A stretch of DNA of 64,000 nt from Fibrobacter succinogenes (GTDB lineage: Bacteria; Fibrobacterota; Fibrobacteria; Fibrobacterales; Fibrobacteraceae), in NCBI GenBank assembly GCA_902800345.1, contig CADCDO010000005.1, positions 1 to 64,000 on the forward strand, written 5' to 3'. The position numbers and the translations under genes are program-made. Positions 46,801-55,989 of this stretch are shown one piece after another. Positions within the stretch are counted from its first letter, which is position 1. Every line of letters begins with the position of its first letter. The notes under the pieces were generated by a model. It searched no databases. It was given only the letters and a program-made list of their open reading frames with translations, and was not told the origin of the DNA.

Positions 46801-47295
46801 ATGAAAAAGCAAGGTTTTTCCATTCTGGAGTTAATGGTCACCGTCCTCATCTTGGGCGTTCTCGCAGCCATCGCCGTTCCAAAGCTATTCGGCCTGTTCG
46901 ACAAATCCAAAGCCGCCGAAATCGCCCTAGCCGCAGGCACCTACATCAAGATGCAAGACACTTACGTTTCCGAGCACGTCAAAGCGGGCAGTTGGCAATC
47001 TATCGGGTACAAGTCGCCAGCCGGCAACGCAACCGGAAAAGCAAGCACATCGAACTTCACCTACGACGCCGCCCAGACAACATACAACTGGACCGCCGAA
47101 GCCACCATCAGCCTGAACGAATGTTCAAAAGGCAAAAAATGGTTCATCAATCATTTTCTGGAAGACGGATCGCACGACATCAAGTACTGGGCATCATCCG
47201 ATGACGTGGGCAACTGCATGAATGCGCTGACCCCGAATTTCAGCAAGCTGAGCAACACAGCAACAGCAATAACATCCCCCGGCCAAGCGGAGTAA
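46801..47295 (+). CDS. Type IV pilin-like/pseudopilin protein
   Basis: A 164-aa protein with a class III signal: KKQG followed by FSILELMVTVLILGVLAAIA, with the Glu at mature position 5 needed for assembly; prepilin peptidase would cut after G5. The ATG at 46801 follows AAGGA; an upstream in-frame ATG at 46735 would put the cleavage site too far in. The globular part has two Cys near the C-terminus (CSKGKKW ... VGNCMNAL), a likely disulfide loop. Major pilin versus GspG-type pseudopilin cannot be told. No assembly genes are adjacent. Confidence 0.88.
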   Translation: MKKQGFSILELMVTVLILGVLAAIAVPKLFGLFDKSKAAEIALAAGTYIKMQDTYVSEHVKAGSWQSIGYKSPAGNATGKASTSNFTYDAAQTTYNWTAEATISLNECSKGKKWFINHFLEDGSHDIKYWASSDDVGNCMNALTPNFSKLSNTATAITSPGQAE

Positions 47296-47406
47296 ATTTT
47301 CCCGAGCCAAAAACTCGGTACAAACATTCGCCATGTATTTTTGCGCACTTTTTTCCGTGCCCGGAAAATATATATTTCCCATCGTAAACTTTTAGGGATG
47401 TGAGCA

Positions 47407-48540
47407 ATGAAAATTCCTTTTAATCAGCCGCCCTTCGTTGGGCCAGAAATTGATTATGTCAAGCAAGCCGTTGAAAGCGGTCGTATTTGCGGCGATGGGC
47501 AATTCAACCAGAAATGCCATGCTTGGCTGGAAAACAAAACGGGAGTCGCCCGCGCGCTCCTCACCACAAGCTGTACGCATGCACTCGAAATGTCGGCGCT
47601 GCTCTGTGGCATACAGCCCGGCGACGAAGTCATCATGCCGTCGTTCACGTTCGTCTCTACCGCCGATGCGTTCGCCATGCGCGGTGCCAAATGCGTGTTC
47701 GTCGACATCCGCCCCGACACGATGAACATTGACGAAAAGTTGATCGAAGACGCCATCACCGAAAAGACACGCGCCATCGTGCCCGTACATTACGCCGGAG
47801 TCGCCTGCGAGATGGATACCATCAACGAAATCGCCCGCAAGCACAACTTGTTTGTTATCGAAGATTCTGCACAAGGGATGATGTCCACCTACAAAGGCAA
47901 AAGTCTCGGTGCGCTTGGCGACTTCGGTTGTTACAGTTTCCACGAAACAAAGAACTATAGCATGGGCGAAGGCGGCGCCATCCTCATCGCCGACAAGAAA
48001 TACGCCGATCATGCCGAAATCATCCGCGAAAAAGGCACGAACCGCGTGCAGTTCCACAGGGGCGAAGTCGATAAATACACATGGGTAGAACTCGGCTCCA
48101 GTTACCTACCGAGTGAATTGAACGCCGCTTACCTTTACGCCGAGCTCGAAAACGCGCAGAAAATTTACGACAACCGCATGGCGAGTTGGAACGCTTACCG
48201 AGAACGATTGCAGTTGCTCGAAGACGCGGGCGATTTACAGCTCCCGTACATCCCGGCGGAATGCGTACACAACGCCCACATGTTCTACTTGAAGGTCGCG
48301 GATTTAAAAACGCGAACCGCTCTCATCGCGCATCTCGTGAAAAACGGCATATTGGCCGTGTTCCACTACGTGCCGCTCCACAGCGCCCCCGCAGGCAAAC
48401 GCTTTGGGCGTTTCAACGGCGAAGACCGCTACACCACCAAGGAAAGCGACCGCCTGCTGCGCCTGCCCATGTTCTACGGGCTGAAGCCTGCCGACTTGGA
48501 ATTTGTGTGTAGCAAAGTGAAGGAATTCTTCGGGAAGTGA
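47407..48540 (+). CDS. dTDP-4-oxo-6-deoxyhexose transaminase (WecE/RffA-type)
   Basis: A PLP enzyme of the DegT/DnrJ/EryC1/StrS family (377 aa) that aminates a 4-oxo-6-deoxy nucleotide sugar. Seen: FNQPPFVGPEIDYVKQAVES, TTSCTHALEMSALLCGIQPG, DEVIMPSFTFVSTADAF, VIEDSAQGM, and the PLP-lysine motif CYSFHETKNYSMGEGGA (Lys about residue 182). The sequence is closest in my reading to RffA/WecE of enterobacterial common antigen. First gene of a same-strand cluster with an ATP-grasp protein, oxidoreductase and GT2, consistent with making an amino-sugar-modified surface glycan. I withhold a symbol because the pathway is not certain. Confidence 0.9.
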   Translation: MKIPFNQPPFVGPEIDYVKQAVESGRICGDGQFNQKCHAWLENKTGVARALLTTSCTHALEMSALLCGIQPGDEVIMPSFTFVSTADAFAMRGAKCVFVDIRPDTMNIDEKLIEDAITEKTRAIVPVHYAGVACEMDTINEIARKHNLFVIEDSAQGMMSTYKGKSLGALGDFGCYSFHETKNYSMGEGGAILIADKKYADHAEIIREKGTNRVQFHRGEVDKYTWVELGSSYLPSELNAAYLYAELENAQKIYDNRMASWNAYRERLQLLEDAGDLQLPYIPAECVHNAHMFYLKVADLKTRTALIAHLVKNGILAVFHYVPLHSAPAGKRFGRFNGEDRYTTKESDRLLRLPMFYGLKPADLEFVCSKVKEFFGK

Positions 48541-48557
48541 CGTAAAAAGGTTGCGTA

Positions 48558-50858
48558 ATGAGTGAATATAGTGAAATATGGGAATTTATTAAAAGAAGAT
48601 TCTCTATCGAAAATTTCCATGAATCCATAGAAGCATGTTTTTTGGCAATTCAATTCCGGTCTTTAGATAAATTCTACGCAAAAGACGATACACACGATTC
48701 CACATATCGGCTTCTTTATTTCATTTCCTATTCATACGCTTTTATCAAAGACATTTTATACAGGTCTTTACCCAAAGAACCTATTCCAGACAATCTTGAC
48801 AAAATCCATTGGGATTTTTCAGAATCCGAAATATATAATTTTCTAGATCTCATCAAAGAGCTATATCTTCATTTTGGGGAGGCTATTGATGTGTATAACT
48901 TTGAGCTCATAAAACACTACTCCCGCAGGGAAGTCGCTCGCGACATATACCCTTTTATCACACCAAGAGACTCTAAATATACATACAGATGTATTAGGCG
49001 TGTAAACGAATTTCTAGCATTTCAAGACAGCGAAATATTATTTACAAATAGCATTCCCTTAAAAAAAAGACTTGACAAGTTTATCGACGATTTGACACAT
49101 TCCAACGTCTTGAATTCTTTTATTCAAAATTTCATTCAAAGGAAATGCGTCGCCATTACAAGCATAAAAACAAATCATCAAAAGTTTTATTACGCATTAA
49201 GCGGCTACGATGCAGACGAACAAACAAACAAATCTAAAACCAAACAAGTCAATAAAACCCTTGAAGAAGCTTTAAAGTTAATGTCCTTTGCCCATAAGTA
49301 CACAAGATGCATAGTCACAGATTCTATGAAAAGCTGGTTTAATCCCCAAACATCACAAAAACGAATACCACCGCTAAACCATTCTTCAGCAAAAACAGTT
49401 CTGCAAAAGGACGCTTTAAAAAGAGAATTTTCTTGTTGCGAAAGAAAAATTTTCGCCCAAGTGGAATCTGACAATCCAAACTACAAATCCATCAACTGTT
49501 CATTAGAAATGTCCGTTTTGAAGCCTCCATGTCAAAACTGTTCTTACGCCATAGAAAACCAAAAAACAGAAAACTTTAAACTCTTTTTTTATCCTCCCAA
49601 AAAACTTCTCCTCCTGGGTGGCAACCACGCCGAAATCCCGCTGATCGAGGCCGCAAAGAAACTGGGCTGGTTCGTGATTACCACGGGCAACAACCGCGAT
49701 GGCCTCGGCCACCCACATGCCGACAAGACGGTGTTTGCAGATTTTAGCGACAAAGAAGCGATGCTCGAGTTGGCGCGGGCCGAGGGAGTGCAGGCGGTTT
49801 GTTCCGGCTGCAACGATTTTGCTTTGCTTTCGACAGTCTATGTTTGCGAAAAACTCGGACTTCCCGGACACGATTCCTACACGACAAGCCTCGAAATTCA
49901 CCACAAGGACAAATACCGCGCACTCGCCACGCGTCTTGACATCCCGACGCCGCGAGCGATTACAGTTAAAGTTGCGGGCACGGATTTTGTGGCAGATCAA
50001 GATGAAATTGCAAGCAAGGATTGTGCAGACTTTGAAACCGCCATCGCGCAGCTTACTTTCCCGATTATCGTGAAGCCGGTCGATTTGACGGGCGGCAAGG
50101 GCATCCACCGCGCGGCAAACGCCGAAGAAGCCCGCGAAGCTTACAGGGACGCTTGCACCCGCACGCGGCAAGATCACGTCGTCGTCGAAGAATTTGTCGA
50201 AGGCACAAATCACGGATTTTCTGCCATGCTCGTGAAGGGCAAGGTTGCATTCGCTTTCGCCGACAACGAGCAATACTATCTCAACAAATACCTGGTCAGC
50301 GGAGCGAACACGCCCAGCACATCGGACGCAGCGACTCTCGCCAAACTTCGCGATTACAGCGAACGCATCGCGCAGGAACTCCACTTGGTCGACGGCATTC
50401 TGCATATCCAGTACATCGAAAAAGCAGACGGAACTCCCGTCATCATCGAAATTTGTCGCCGCCCGCCGGGAGATTTGTACATCAAGTTCGTGAAGTACGC
50501 AACCGGCATCGACTACCCGAAATTCATCGTCATGGCAGAAACGGGCATGGACATTTCCGGCATTGCCGACGTACCCACGCAAGGCTTTTGGCTACGCCAC
50601 TGCATCATGGCTGATTGCCAGGCCGGCGAACGGACCGCAACGGGCGACGCATGCGAAGGCATCGTCCGTGATGTCACTTTCGCCCCCGAAATCCAGGAGA
50701 ACATCGTCGAGAAATTCCTGTGGTACAAACCCGGCGAAGTCATCACAGACAAACTTACATACAAAGCCGGAATCGTATTTTTCAAGTTCGCGACGCTTGC
50801 CGAAATGCAAGATAAAACCGCCCACATGACTGACCTCGCAAAAATCGTGGTTGATTGA
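48558..50858 (+). CDS. Chimera: deaminase-like N-terminal region fused to ATP-grasp ligase
   Basis: A 766-aa single frame in two compositionally different halves. Residues 1-345 (48558 to about 49595) are AT-rich: a helical region (1-190), then a cytidine-deaminase-fold pattern: strands KCVAITSIKT (196-205) and KFYYALSGYD, the zinc motif SCCERKIFA (292-300, C-C-E for H-A-E) and KPPCQNC (322-328, P-C-x-x-C). Residues about 348-766 are GC-rich ATP-grasp (carbamoyl-phosphate synthase-like): KKLLLLGGNHAEIPLI, IIVKPVDLTGGKGI, VVVEEFVEG, IIEICRRPPGD. The ATP-grasp half begins exactly where a normal protein would start but has no start codon. RBS AAAGG precedes the ATG at 48558. Confidence 0.8.
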   Translation: MSEYSEIWEFIKRRFSIENFHESIEACFLAIQFRSLDKFYAKDDTHDSTYRLLYFISYSYAFIKDILYRSLPKEPIPDNLDKIHWDFSESEIYNFLDLIKELYLHFGEAIDVYNFELIKHYSRREVARDIYPFITPRDSKYTYRCIRRVNEFLAFQDSEILFTNSIPLKKRLDKFIDDLTHSNVLNSFIQNFIQRKCVAITSIKTNHQKFYYALSGYDADEQTNKSKTKQVNKTLEEALKLMSFAHKYTRCIVTDSMKSWFNPQTSQKRIPPLNHSSAKTVLQKDALKREFSCCERKIFAQVESDNPNYKSINCSLEMSVLKPPCQNCSYAIENQKTENFKLFFYPPKKLLLLGGNHAEIPLIEAAKKLGWFVITTGNNRDGLGHPHADKTVFADFSDKEAMLELARAEGVQAVCSGCNDFALLSTVYVCEKLGLPGHDSYTTSLEIHHKDKYRALATRLDIPTPRAITVKVAGTDFVADQDEIASKDCADFETAIAQLTFPIIVKPVDLTGGKGIHRAANAEEAREAYRDACTRTRQDHVVVEEFVEGTNHGFSAMLVKGKVAFAFADNEQYYLNKYLVSGANTPSTSDAATLAKLRDYSERIAQELHLVDGILHIQYIEKADGTPVIIEICRRPPGDLYIKFVKYATGIDYPKFIVMAETGMDISGIADVPTQGFWLRHCIMADCQAGERTATGDACEGIVRDVTFAPEIQENIVEKFLWYKPGEVITDKLTYKAGIVFFKFATLAEMQDKTAHMTDLAKIVVD

Positions 50859-50949
50859 CATCACAAAAATTCCATGTCTAGCACGAAATAACGGGGGAAA
50901 TCGTCATGGCGGACTCCAATCCGCCATCTAATATCCTATATTCAAAAAC

Positions 50950-52089
50950 ATGAAGAAGGAACCTTATCAAATTGCATTTATCGGGGGCGGCATCAATTCG
51001 GCCATCGGAGAAGTCCACAAAGCGGCAAGCCAGATGGACGGACATTTCGAACTCGTGGCTGGAGCATTCAGCACCCACGCCGAAACGAACCGGCAAACAG
51101 CCGAAGCCTGGGGCGTGACCCCGGAACGCACCTACGCCAACTACCAAGAACTCCTTGAGGCCGAAAAGGGCAAACTCGACGCCGTCATAGTGCTCGCGCC
51201 AACAGACCTGCACAAGGATATCGTCATTGACGCGCTCAAGGCCGGGTTCCCCGTGATTTGCGAAAAGTCGCTTGCCACCAGCGTGGCCGAAGGCGAAGCC
51301 ATCGCAAAAGTCGTCGCCGAAACCAAAGGATTCTTCTGCACCACCTACAACTACACCGGTTACCCGATGGTGCGCGAACTCAAGCAGTTCATCGCCGACG
51401 GCAAGCTCGGCAAAATCCAGCAAGTGCAAGTGGAAATGCCGCAAGAAGGCTTCATGCGCCTTGGCGCACATAACGAACCTCCCAAACCGCAAGCCTGGCG
51501 TCTCAAGGACACCATCATCCCGAAGATTTCATTGGACCTCGGGAGCCACCTGCACAACATGATTTACTTCTTGACGGGAGAACGCCCCGAACACATCGTG
51601 GCCGACCAAACCACCTTCGGGCTCTTCCCGCAAATCGTGGATAACGTGGGCGCGCTCGTACAGTACACGAACAACGTGCGTGCGCAAATCTGGTTCAGCA
51701 AGACTGCACTCGGTAACCGCAACGGCCTTCGCATCCGCATATTCGGCAGCGAAGGCAGCGCCGAATGGTTCCAGCTGGAACCCGAAACGCTCAAGACCAG
51801 CGACCTACGCGGCAACGTGAGCCTCCGCGACCGCACCGGCGACGTGAAAATTGCAAACCAGCTTCGTTACAACCGCTTCAAGGCCGGCCACCCCGCCGGC
51901 TTCATCGAAGCATTCGCGAATTACTACCAAGATATTGCCGACTGCCTCGGACAATATTTCGCCACGGGCCGCTTTACAAGCCAGTACGTTTGCGGCATCC
52001 GCACCTCCCTCGAAGGCCTTGCCATGATGCAGGCCGCGGCGAAGTCGGCACAAACAAACAAGTGGGAATCCGTTCAGCAAAGGTTCTAA
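50950..52089 (+). CDS. Gfo/Idh/MocA-family oxidoreductase
   Basis: An NAD(P)-dependent sugar dehydrogenase-type protein (379 aa). The Rossmann fold opens with QIAFIGGGINSAIGEVHKAA, followed by VIVLAPTDLHKDIVIDALKAGFPVICEKSLA, the classic E-K-P/S-x-A motif (Lys near residue 109), and the C-terminal GFO/IDH beta domain (SLDLGSHLHNMIYFLTGE, with the H-x-x-D-type active region). It lies in the amino-sugar cluster and its stop abuts the next gene's ATG (TAAATG). Likely oxidises or reduces a nucleotide sugar; the substrate is inferred from context only. Confidence 0.9.
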   Translation: MKKEPYQIAFIGGGINSAIGEVHKAASQMDGHFELVAGAFSTHAETNRQTAEAWGVTPERTYANYQELLEAEKGKLDAVIVLAPTDLHKDIVIDALKAGFPVICEKSLATSVAEGEAIAKVVAETKGFFCTTYNYTGYPMVRELKQFIADGKLGKIQQVQVEMPQEGFMRLGAHNEPPKPQAWRLKDTIIPKISLDLGSHLHNMIYFLTGERPEHIVADQTTFGLFPQIVDNVGALVQYTNNVRAQIWFSKTALGNRNGLRIRIFGSEGSAEWFQLEPETLKTSDLRGNVSLRDRTGDVKIANQLRYNRFKAGHPAGFIEAFANYYQDIADCLGQYFATGRFTSQYVCGIRTSLEGLAMMQAAAKSAQTNKWESVQQRF

Positions 52090-53037
52090 ATGAAACTCTC
52101 TTTTGTAATCCCCTGTTACCGCAGCGCAAACACCATCGAAACCGTGGTGCAAGAAATCCGCGATACCATAACTGCACGTAACGCCACGGGTCCAAGCTCC
52201 GACGGCAAACCGTTCTATTACGAAATCGTCCTCGTGAACGATTGCAGCCCCGACAACGTTTGGCAAGTCATCAAGAACCTTGCCGCAACAGATTCACACA
52301 TCAAGGGAATCTGCCTCGCGAAAAATTTCGGCCAGCACAGTGCACTGATGGCGGGTTACGGACAAGCTACGGGAGATTACATCATCAGCCTCGATGACGA
52401 CGGCCAGACTCCCGCAAGCGAAACATTCAAGCTTGTAGACAAACTCGAAGAAGGCTACGATGTAGTCTATGGCTACTACAAGCATTCAAAGCAGCACCTA
52501 TTCCGACGCCTCGGCACCTGGGTCAACAAAAAAATGGCCGAAGCCATCATCGGTCAGCCCAAGACACTCCGCACCACGAGTTTCTTCATCATGCGCAAGT
52601 TCATCGTCGATGAAATCGTGCGCTACCCCAATTCGTTTGCATACATTAGCGGTCTCGTCTTCCGAGCGACCAAGAACCTGGGCAACGTCGAAGTGCAGCA
52701 CCGCCGTCGCCTCGAAGGCAAGTCCGGTTACACAATCGCAGGCCTTATCGGGCTCTGGATTAACGGTTTTACCGCATTCTCAGTCAAACCGCTCCGTGCA
52801 GCGACCTACATCGGATTATTTTGTGCGTTGATTGGATTTGCCGCAGGCATTTTTGTCATTTATAAAAAATTGATGTTCCCGGCAGTTCCCGTCGGATACA
52901 CTAGCATGCTCGCCACGCTCCTCTTTATTGGCGGTATGATTATGTTCTTGCTCGGGCTCATTGGCGAATACGTGGGCCGCATCTACATCAGCATCAACCA
53001 ATCACCGCAATATGTGGTAAGAGAAAAGACGTTCTAG
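52090..53037 (+). CDS. Family 2 glycosyltransferase with two C-terminal TM helices (ArnC/DPM-like)
   Basis: A 315-aa GT2: MKLSFVIPCYRSANTIE at the N-terminus, EIVLVNDCSPDNVW (acidic region), CLAKNFGQHSALMAGYGQATGDYIISLDDDGQTP (D-D-D metal site near residue 100), HRRRLEGKSGYTIAGLI (membrane re-entrant). Two membrane helices (about 232-258 and 268-290) follow, the undecaprenyl-phosphate glycosyltransferase layout of ArnC/GtrB. It would charge a lipid carrier at the inner membrane. It directly follows the oxidoreductase with no gap, closing the sugar cluster. Confidence 0.92.
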   Translation: MKLSFVIPCYRSANTIETVVQEIRDTITARNATGPSSDGKPFYYEIVLVNDCSPDNVWQVIKNLAATDSHIKGICLAKNFGQHSALMAGYGQATGDYIISLDDDGQTPASETFKLVDKLEEGYDVVYGYYKHSKQHLFRRLGTWVNKKMAEAIIGQPKTLRTTSFFIMRKFIVDEIVRYPNSFAYISGLVFRATKNLGNVEVQHRRRLEGKSGYTIAGLIGLWINGFTAFSVKPLRAATYIGLFCALIGFAAGIFVIYKKLMFPAVPVGYTSMLATLLFIGGMIMFLLGLIGEYVGRIYISINQSPQYVVREKTF

Positions 53038-53075
53038 GCAACGTCTTTAGCCGCAACATTTCGCAAATCGGCAGT

Positions 53076-54074
53076 CTATACGTCGAAACCCGCATCCGCC
53101 ATGCATTTCTGCGCGAAGTAGTTCGCTTCGTCTTCTTTTTCGGGATAGTTATGCGTGATTTCGATGTTTTGCAGACAAATTCCCTTCTTGCCGTGGTACA
53201 GCACGTGCGCAAGCTCGTGAAAGAACGTGAACCACATCGTTTCGCGCTTCTTGAAGCGGTCGTGAAGTTGAATGAGCGGGACATCCTTGTACCAGCGGTA
53301 CATACCGTAAACCGGGGCGCTCTTGAAGTTCTGCACGAAAAGTACGCGGATTCCGATTTTGCGGCAGATTTCCTGCAAGCCCGTCATACAGTCGTCGACC
53401 ACCTCCGGCTCGGGAGTCCAATAAGTGATTTTCTTTTCACGCTTCGGCAACGTCTTGTTTGCCGCAGCAAAAGCGATGATTTCGGGGAGGGCCGCCTTCA
53501 GGCGCTTGCGGACGGGAATCTGCTCCTGTTTTTCCATCGGGTCGCGGTCCGAGAGAATCTCGCCACGGCGAATCCACGCCGAAGTCGCATAAGGGTCCTT
53601 GACATCGGCCAGCGAAATGCTGAACGCCACCTTCAGCCGGGCATTCTTGTAGTAGCCGTCCCACGCCTTCGGAGACGCAACAGCAAAGAATTTCAGCAAG
53701 GGCATTAAAGATTTGCTTTCGTCCTTTTTTTCTTGCACCCATTCGCGGACATTAACTTCTTCAGGGAAGGACTTTTTCCAAAGGGACTGATCCGTCAGCG
53801 AGGCCTTGATTCTCTCGCGAGAGAGAAATTCGTCATAAGACATTTGACGGCGCAACCAAAAACCAGCAGGAATCTCCGTGACCATTTCAAGAGAAATGGC
53901 CGAATCGGGCGTGATTCGACAATTCCCTTGCAAAATATCGTTCACCGCCTTGGGCGTATAACCCATGCGCGCAGCCAAGTCGTTCGCATCGAGGCCCATT
54001 TCTTCAAGTTTTTCAGCCAAAGTCCGCCCCGGCGGGGTGACCACAGCCAGTTCATCACATCTGTACACCTGCAT
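53076..54074 (-). CDS. HigA-type HTH fused to ImmA/IrrE metallopeptidase
   Basis: A 332-aa two-domain regulator. Residues 8-90 follow HigA antitoxins: PPGRTLAEKLEEMGLDANDL, AARMGYTPKAVNDILQGNCR, then ITPDSAISLEMVTEIPAGFW. The C-terminal half has the zinc-protease motif FFHELAHVLYHGKKG (H-E-x-x-H, about 288-302), the ImmA/IrrE (DUF955) fold. No HigB toxin gene is adjacent. ImmA proteins can cleave or derepress their HTH partner, so the fusion may be a self-contained, autoregulated switch. RBS AGGAGCG; a 16-bp AT palindrome (54154-54169) lies 80 bp upstream. First gene of the minus-strand accessory stretch. Confidence 0.88.
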   Translation of the reverse strand: MQVYRCDELAVVTPPGRTLAEKLEEMGLDANDLAARMGYTPKAVNDILQGNCRITPDSAISLEMVTEIPAGFWLRRQMSYDEFLSRERIKASLTDQSLWKKSFPEEVNVREWVQEKKDESKSLMPLLKFFAVASPKAWDGYYKNARLKVAFSISLADVKDPYATSAWIRRGEILSDRDPMEKQEQIPVRKRLKAALPEIIAFAAANKTLPKREKKITYWTPEPEVVDDCMTGLQEICRKIGIRVLFVQNFKSAPVYGMYRWYKDVPLIQLHDRFKKRETMWFTFFHELAHVLYHGKKGICLQNIEITHNYPEKEDEANYFAQKCMADAGFDV

Positions 54075-54353
54075 AAACGCTCCTACTCGTGATAATCTAC
54101 AATTTCTAGAATCGAAACGGTTTGCTATATAATTTTAATACACCTATAATATATATTAAAATTTTAATAAACGTAATTGGTGAATTATTTTTATAAAAAA
54201 ACATGTGTTTCAACAAGAAGTTTTATAGGAATGAAAAAGAGATTTTAAGGTTACCATCTACCGAGAGAACCTACTAAAAAGCTCTAATCCTTTAATGAAA
54301 AAATGATGGAGATGATGATGGAGAAAAAAATTCCACGGAATCAACAAGGAATA
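54075..54353. promoter_or_regulatory. AT-rich promoter region with palindrome at 54154-54169
   Basis: A perfect 16-bp palindrome TATTAAAATTTTAATA, with a further ATTTTAATA half-site at 54132-54140. It lies upstream of the HigA-ImmA gene and is a candidate operator for its HTH. No gene in the remaining sequence. Confidence 0.5.
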
Positions 54354-55649
54354 TTACACCGCATAAAGCGGAATATTGACGAGGGCTTCCTGTTCCTTAT
54401 AGGGGCGCAGCGAATAACGGACTGCCCTGAGTCCGGGTGTTTTTTGCAGTAGCATTGAAAGCGAGTTTGAACGCACTGATTCGCCCGACTTGACTTCGAT
54501 GGGTAAAAGTTTGCCATCCGTCTGTATTACGAAATCCAATTCTAACCTCGAATCATCCGTTGAATGATAGTAAATCGGATTAATTTGCTTGCTTTTCATT
54601 TGCTGCAAAATAAATTGTTCTGCAAGTCCGCCATTGAATTCTGCAACCAAGTCGCTCTTAATTAGAATTTGCGAAGAATCCGTATTCGCCATTGCGCCTA
54701 GCAGTCCCACGTCCAGCGTATACAGTTTGAAAATGTTAAGTTCTTCGTATATGCTTAGCGGCAAGGCGGGCCTAGACACACGAGATACCTTGTACAACAG
54801 GCCAGAATCGACCAGCCATTCAATAGCCTCTTCATATTGTGTTGCACGAGCCCCCTTACGGAGAACTCCGTAAATAAACTTCTTGTTTTCCTTGAATAAC
54901 TGCGAGGGAATGCTTTTCCATACGAGCTTTATTTTTGCGACTTGGTCTTTGGGGGCGTGTTTAGAAAAATCCTGTTCGTACCCATGCAAGATACTTTTCT
55001 GTATTTCACGCACTCCTTGCAAAGCGCCCGTTTCGGCATACAGCTTGACCGCTTCGGGCATCCCACCCACAAAATAATATTGCCTAAGCAAGTCAATAAA
55101 TTTCTCATGCAGCGGTGCTATTCCGTCAAAGTCCCTTTTTTCCAATAACGTCAACGACTGTTGCTCACCTACGGCATCAAGAAATTCCATAAAGTCCATC
55201 GGGAAAACGTTCAGTTCGTCGACTTTGCCGACGGGGAACGAAACGCCCTGGTGGAACGATATTCCAAGCAGTGATCCCGCTACGGCAATATGGTATTCTG
55301 GAGCCTGTTCGTAAAAGTATTTCAAGGCCTCGATTGCCTCGGGAACATCCTGTACCTCGTCTAATATAATCAGCGTGTCGTCAGGAGTAATATCCACCTT
55401 GCTCAAGGCTCTCAAATCACGCAAGATTCGGCCAATGTCGAAGTCCCGGGCAAACACCTGTTTGACCAAATCGTTCTTTCTGCAAACAATGTAGGCTTCC
55501 TTTTTATATGCGGTCTTGGCAAATTCACGCAAAAGCCAGGTTTTCCCGACCTGGCGAGCCCCGTTCAATATTAAGGGCTTACGATTTGCGCTTCTTTTCC
55601 ATTCAAGCAGTTTTTTTAGAGCAATTCGCCGCATATTACATTTTTCCAC
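54354..55649 (-). CDS. AAA_14/DUF4143 ATPase
   Basis: A 431-aa protein of the widespread AAA_14 plus DUF4143 family: Walker A LILNGARQVGKTWLLREFA (about residues 23-41), Walker B LIILDEVQDVPEAIEALKYF, FPVGKVDELNVFPMDFMEFL, and a C-terminal nuclease-like DUF4143 segment LELDFVIQTDGKLLPIEVKSG (about 370-390, D-x-E-x-K pattern). The family function is not settled; it is frequent in mobile or accessory DNA. An internal ATG at residue 6 (55634) is an alternative start. Stand-alone gene. Confidence 0.9.
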   Translation of the reverse strand: MEKCNMRRIALKKLLEWKRSANRKPLILNGARQVGKTWLLREFAKTAYKKEAYIVCRKNDLVKQVFARDFDIGRILRDLRALSKVDITPDDTLIILDEVQDVPEAIEALKYFYEQAPEYHIAVAGSLLGISFHQGVSFPVGKVDELNVFPMDFMEFLDAVGEQQSLTLLEKRDFDGIAPLHEKFIDLLRQYYFVGGMPEAVKLYAETGALQGVREIQKSILHGYEQDFSKHAPKDQVAKIKLVWKSIPSQLFKENKKFIYGVLRKGARATQYEEAIEWLVDSGLLYKVSRVSRPALPLSIYEELNIFKLYTLDVGLLGAMANTDSSQILIKSDLVAEFNGGLAEQFILQQMKSKQINPIYYHSTDDSRLELDFVIQTDGKLLPIEVKSGESVRSNSLSMLLQKTPGLRAVRYSLRPYKEQEALVNIPLYAV

Positions 55650-55791
55650 ACATATTTTCTACATAAATATACATTTTTTCCACACGTAAAAGTAACGAAA
55701 TACAACATTTTTCGACACTTATTTTGTGAAAATCGCCAACAGTGCGCAATATTTCTAAAAAATGAGCGAATTCTCAAAAAATTTTATTTTT

Positions 55792-55989
55792 TTACACCGC
55801 GACCTTGAACACGATGCCGCCCGTCACGTAACGGTGGATGATGGAATTGATGAGCGTCTGGTAAGGCATGCCCGCGGCCTTCGCCATTTTCTTGATGCCG
55901 TTCAGGTCGTCGAGCTGCATGCGGATGGTGATGTTCTTCGCCGAAGCGGACTCCTCAATCGGCTCATCTATGAATTTTGATTACGCCAT
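55792..55989 (-). pseudogene. Ribbon-helix-helix antitoxin broken by stop at codon 3
   Basis: A good RBS AAAGGAG (55998-56004) is followed at 8 nt by ATG GCG TAA at 55989-55981; the same frame then reads on for 62 codons as SKFIDEPIEESASAKNITIR, MQLDDLNGIKKMAKAAGMPY, QTLINSIIHRYVTGGIVF and ends at 55792. This is a CopG/ribbon-helix-helix antitoxin (strand NITIRM, GMPYQTLINSIIHRYV signature). Codon 3 would be AAA in an intact gene. No toxin gene remains upstream. Either a dead antitoxin or one restarted internally at RMQLDD. Confidence 0.7.

Noticed and set aside
49503..50582. 359-codon minus-strand frame opposite the ATP-grasp half
   Set aside because: Antisense to clear ATP-grasp motifs; Cys/Arg-rich shadow composition.
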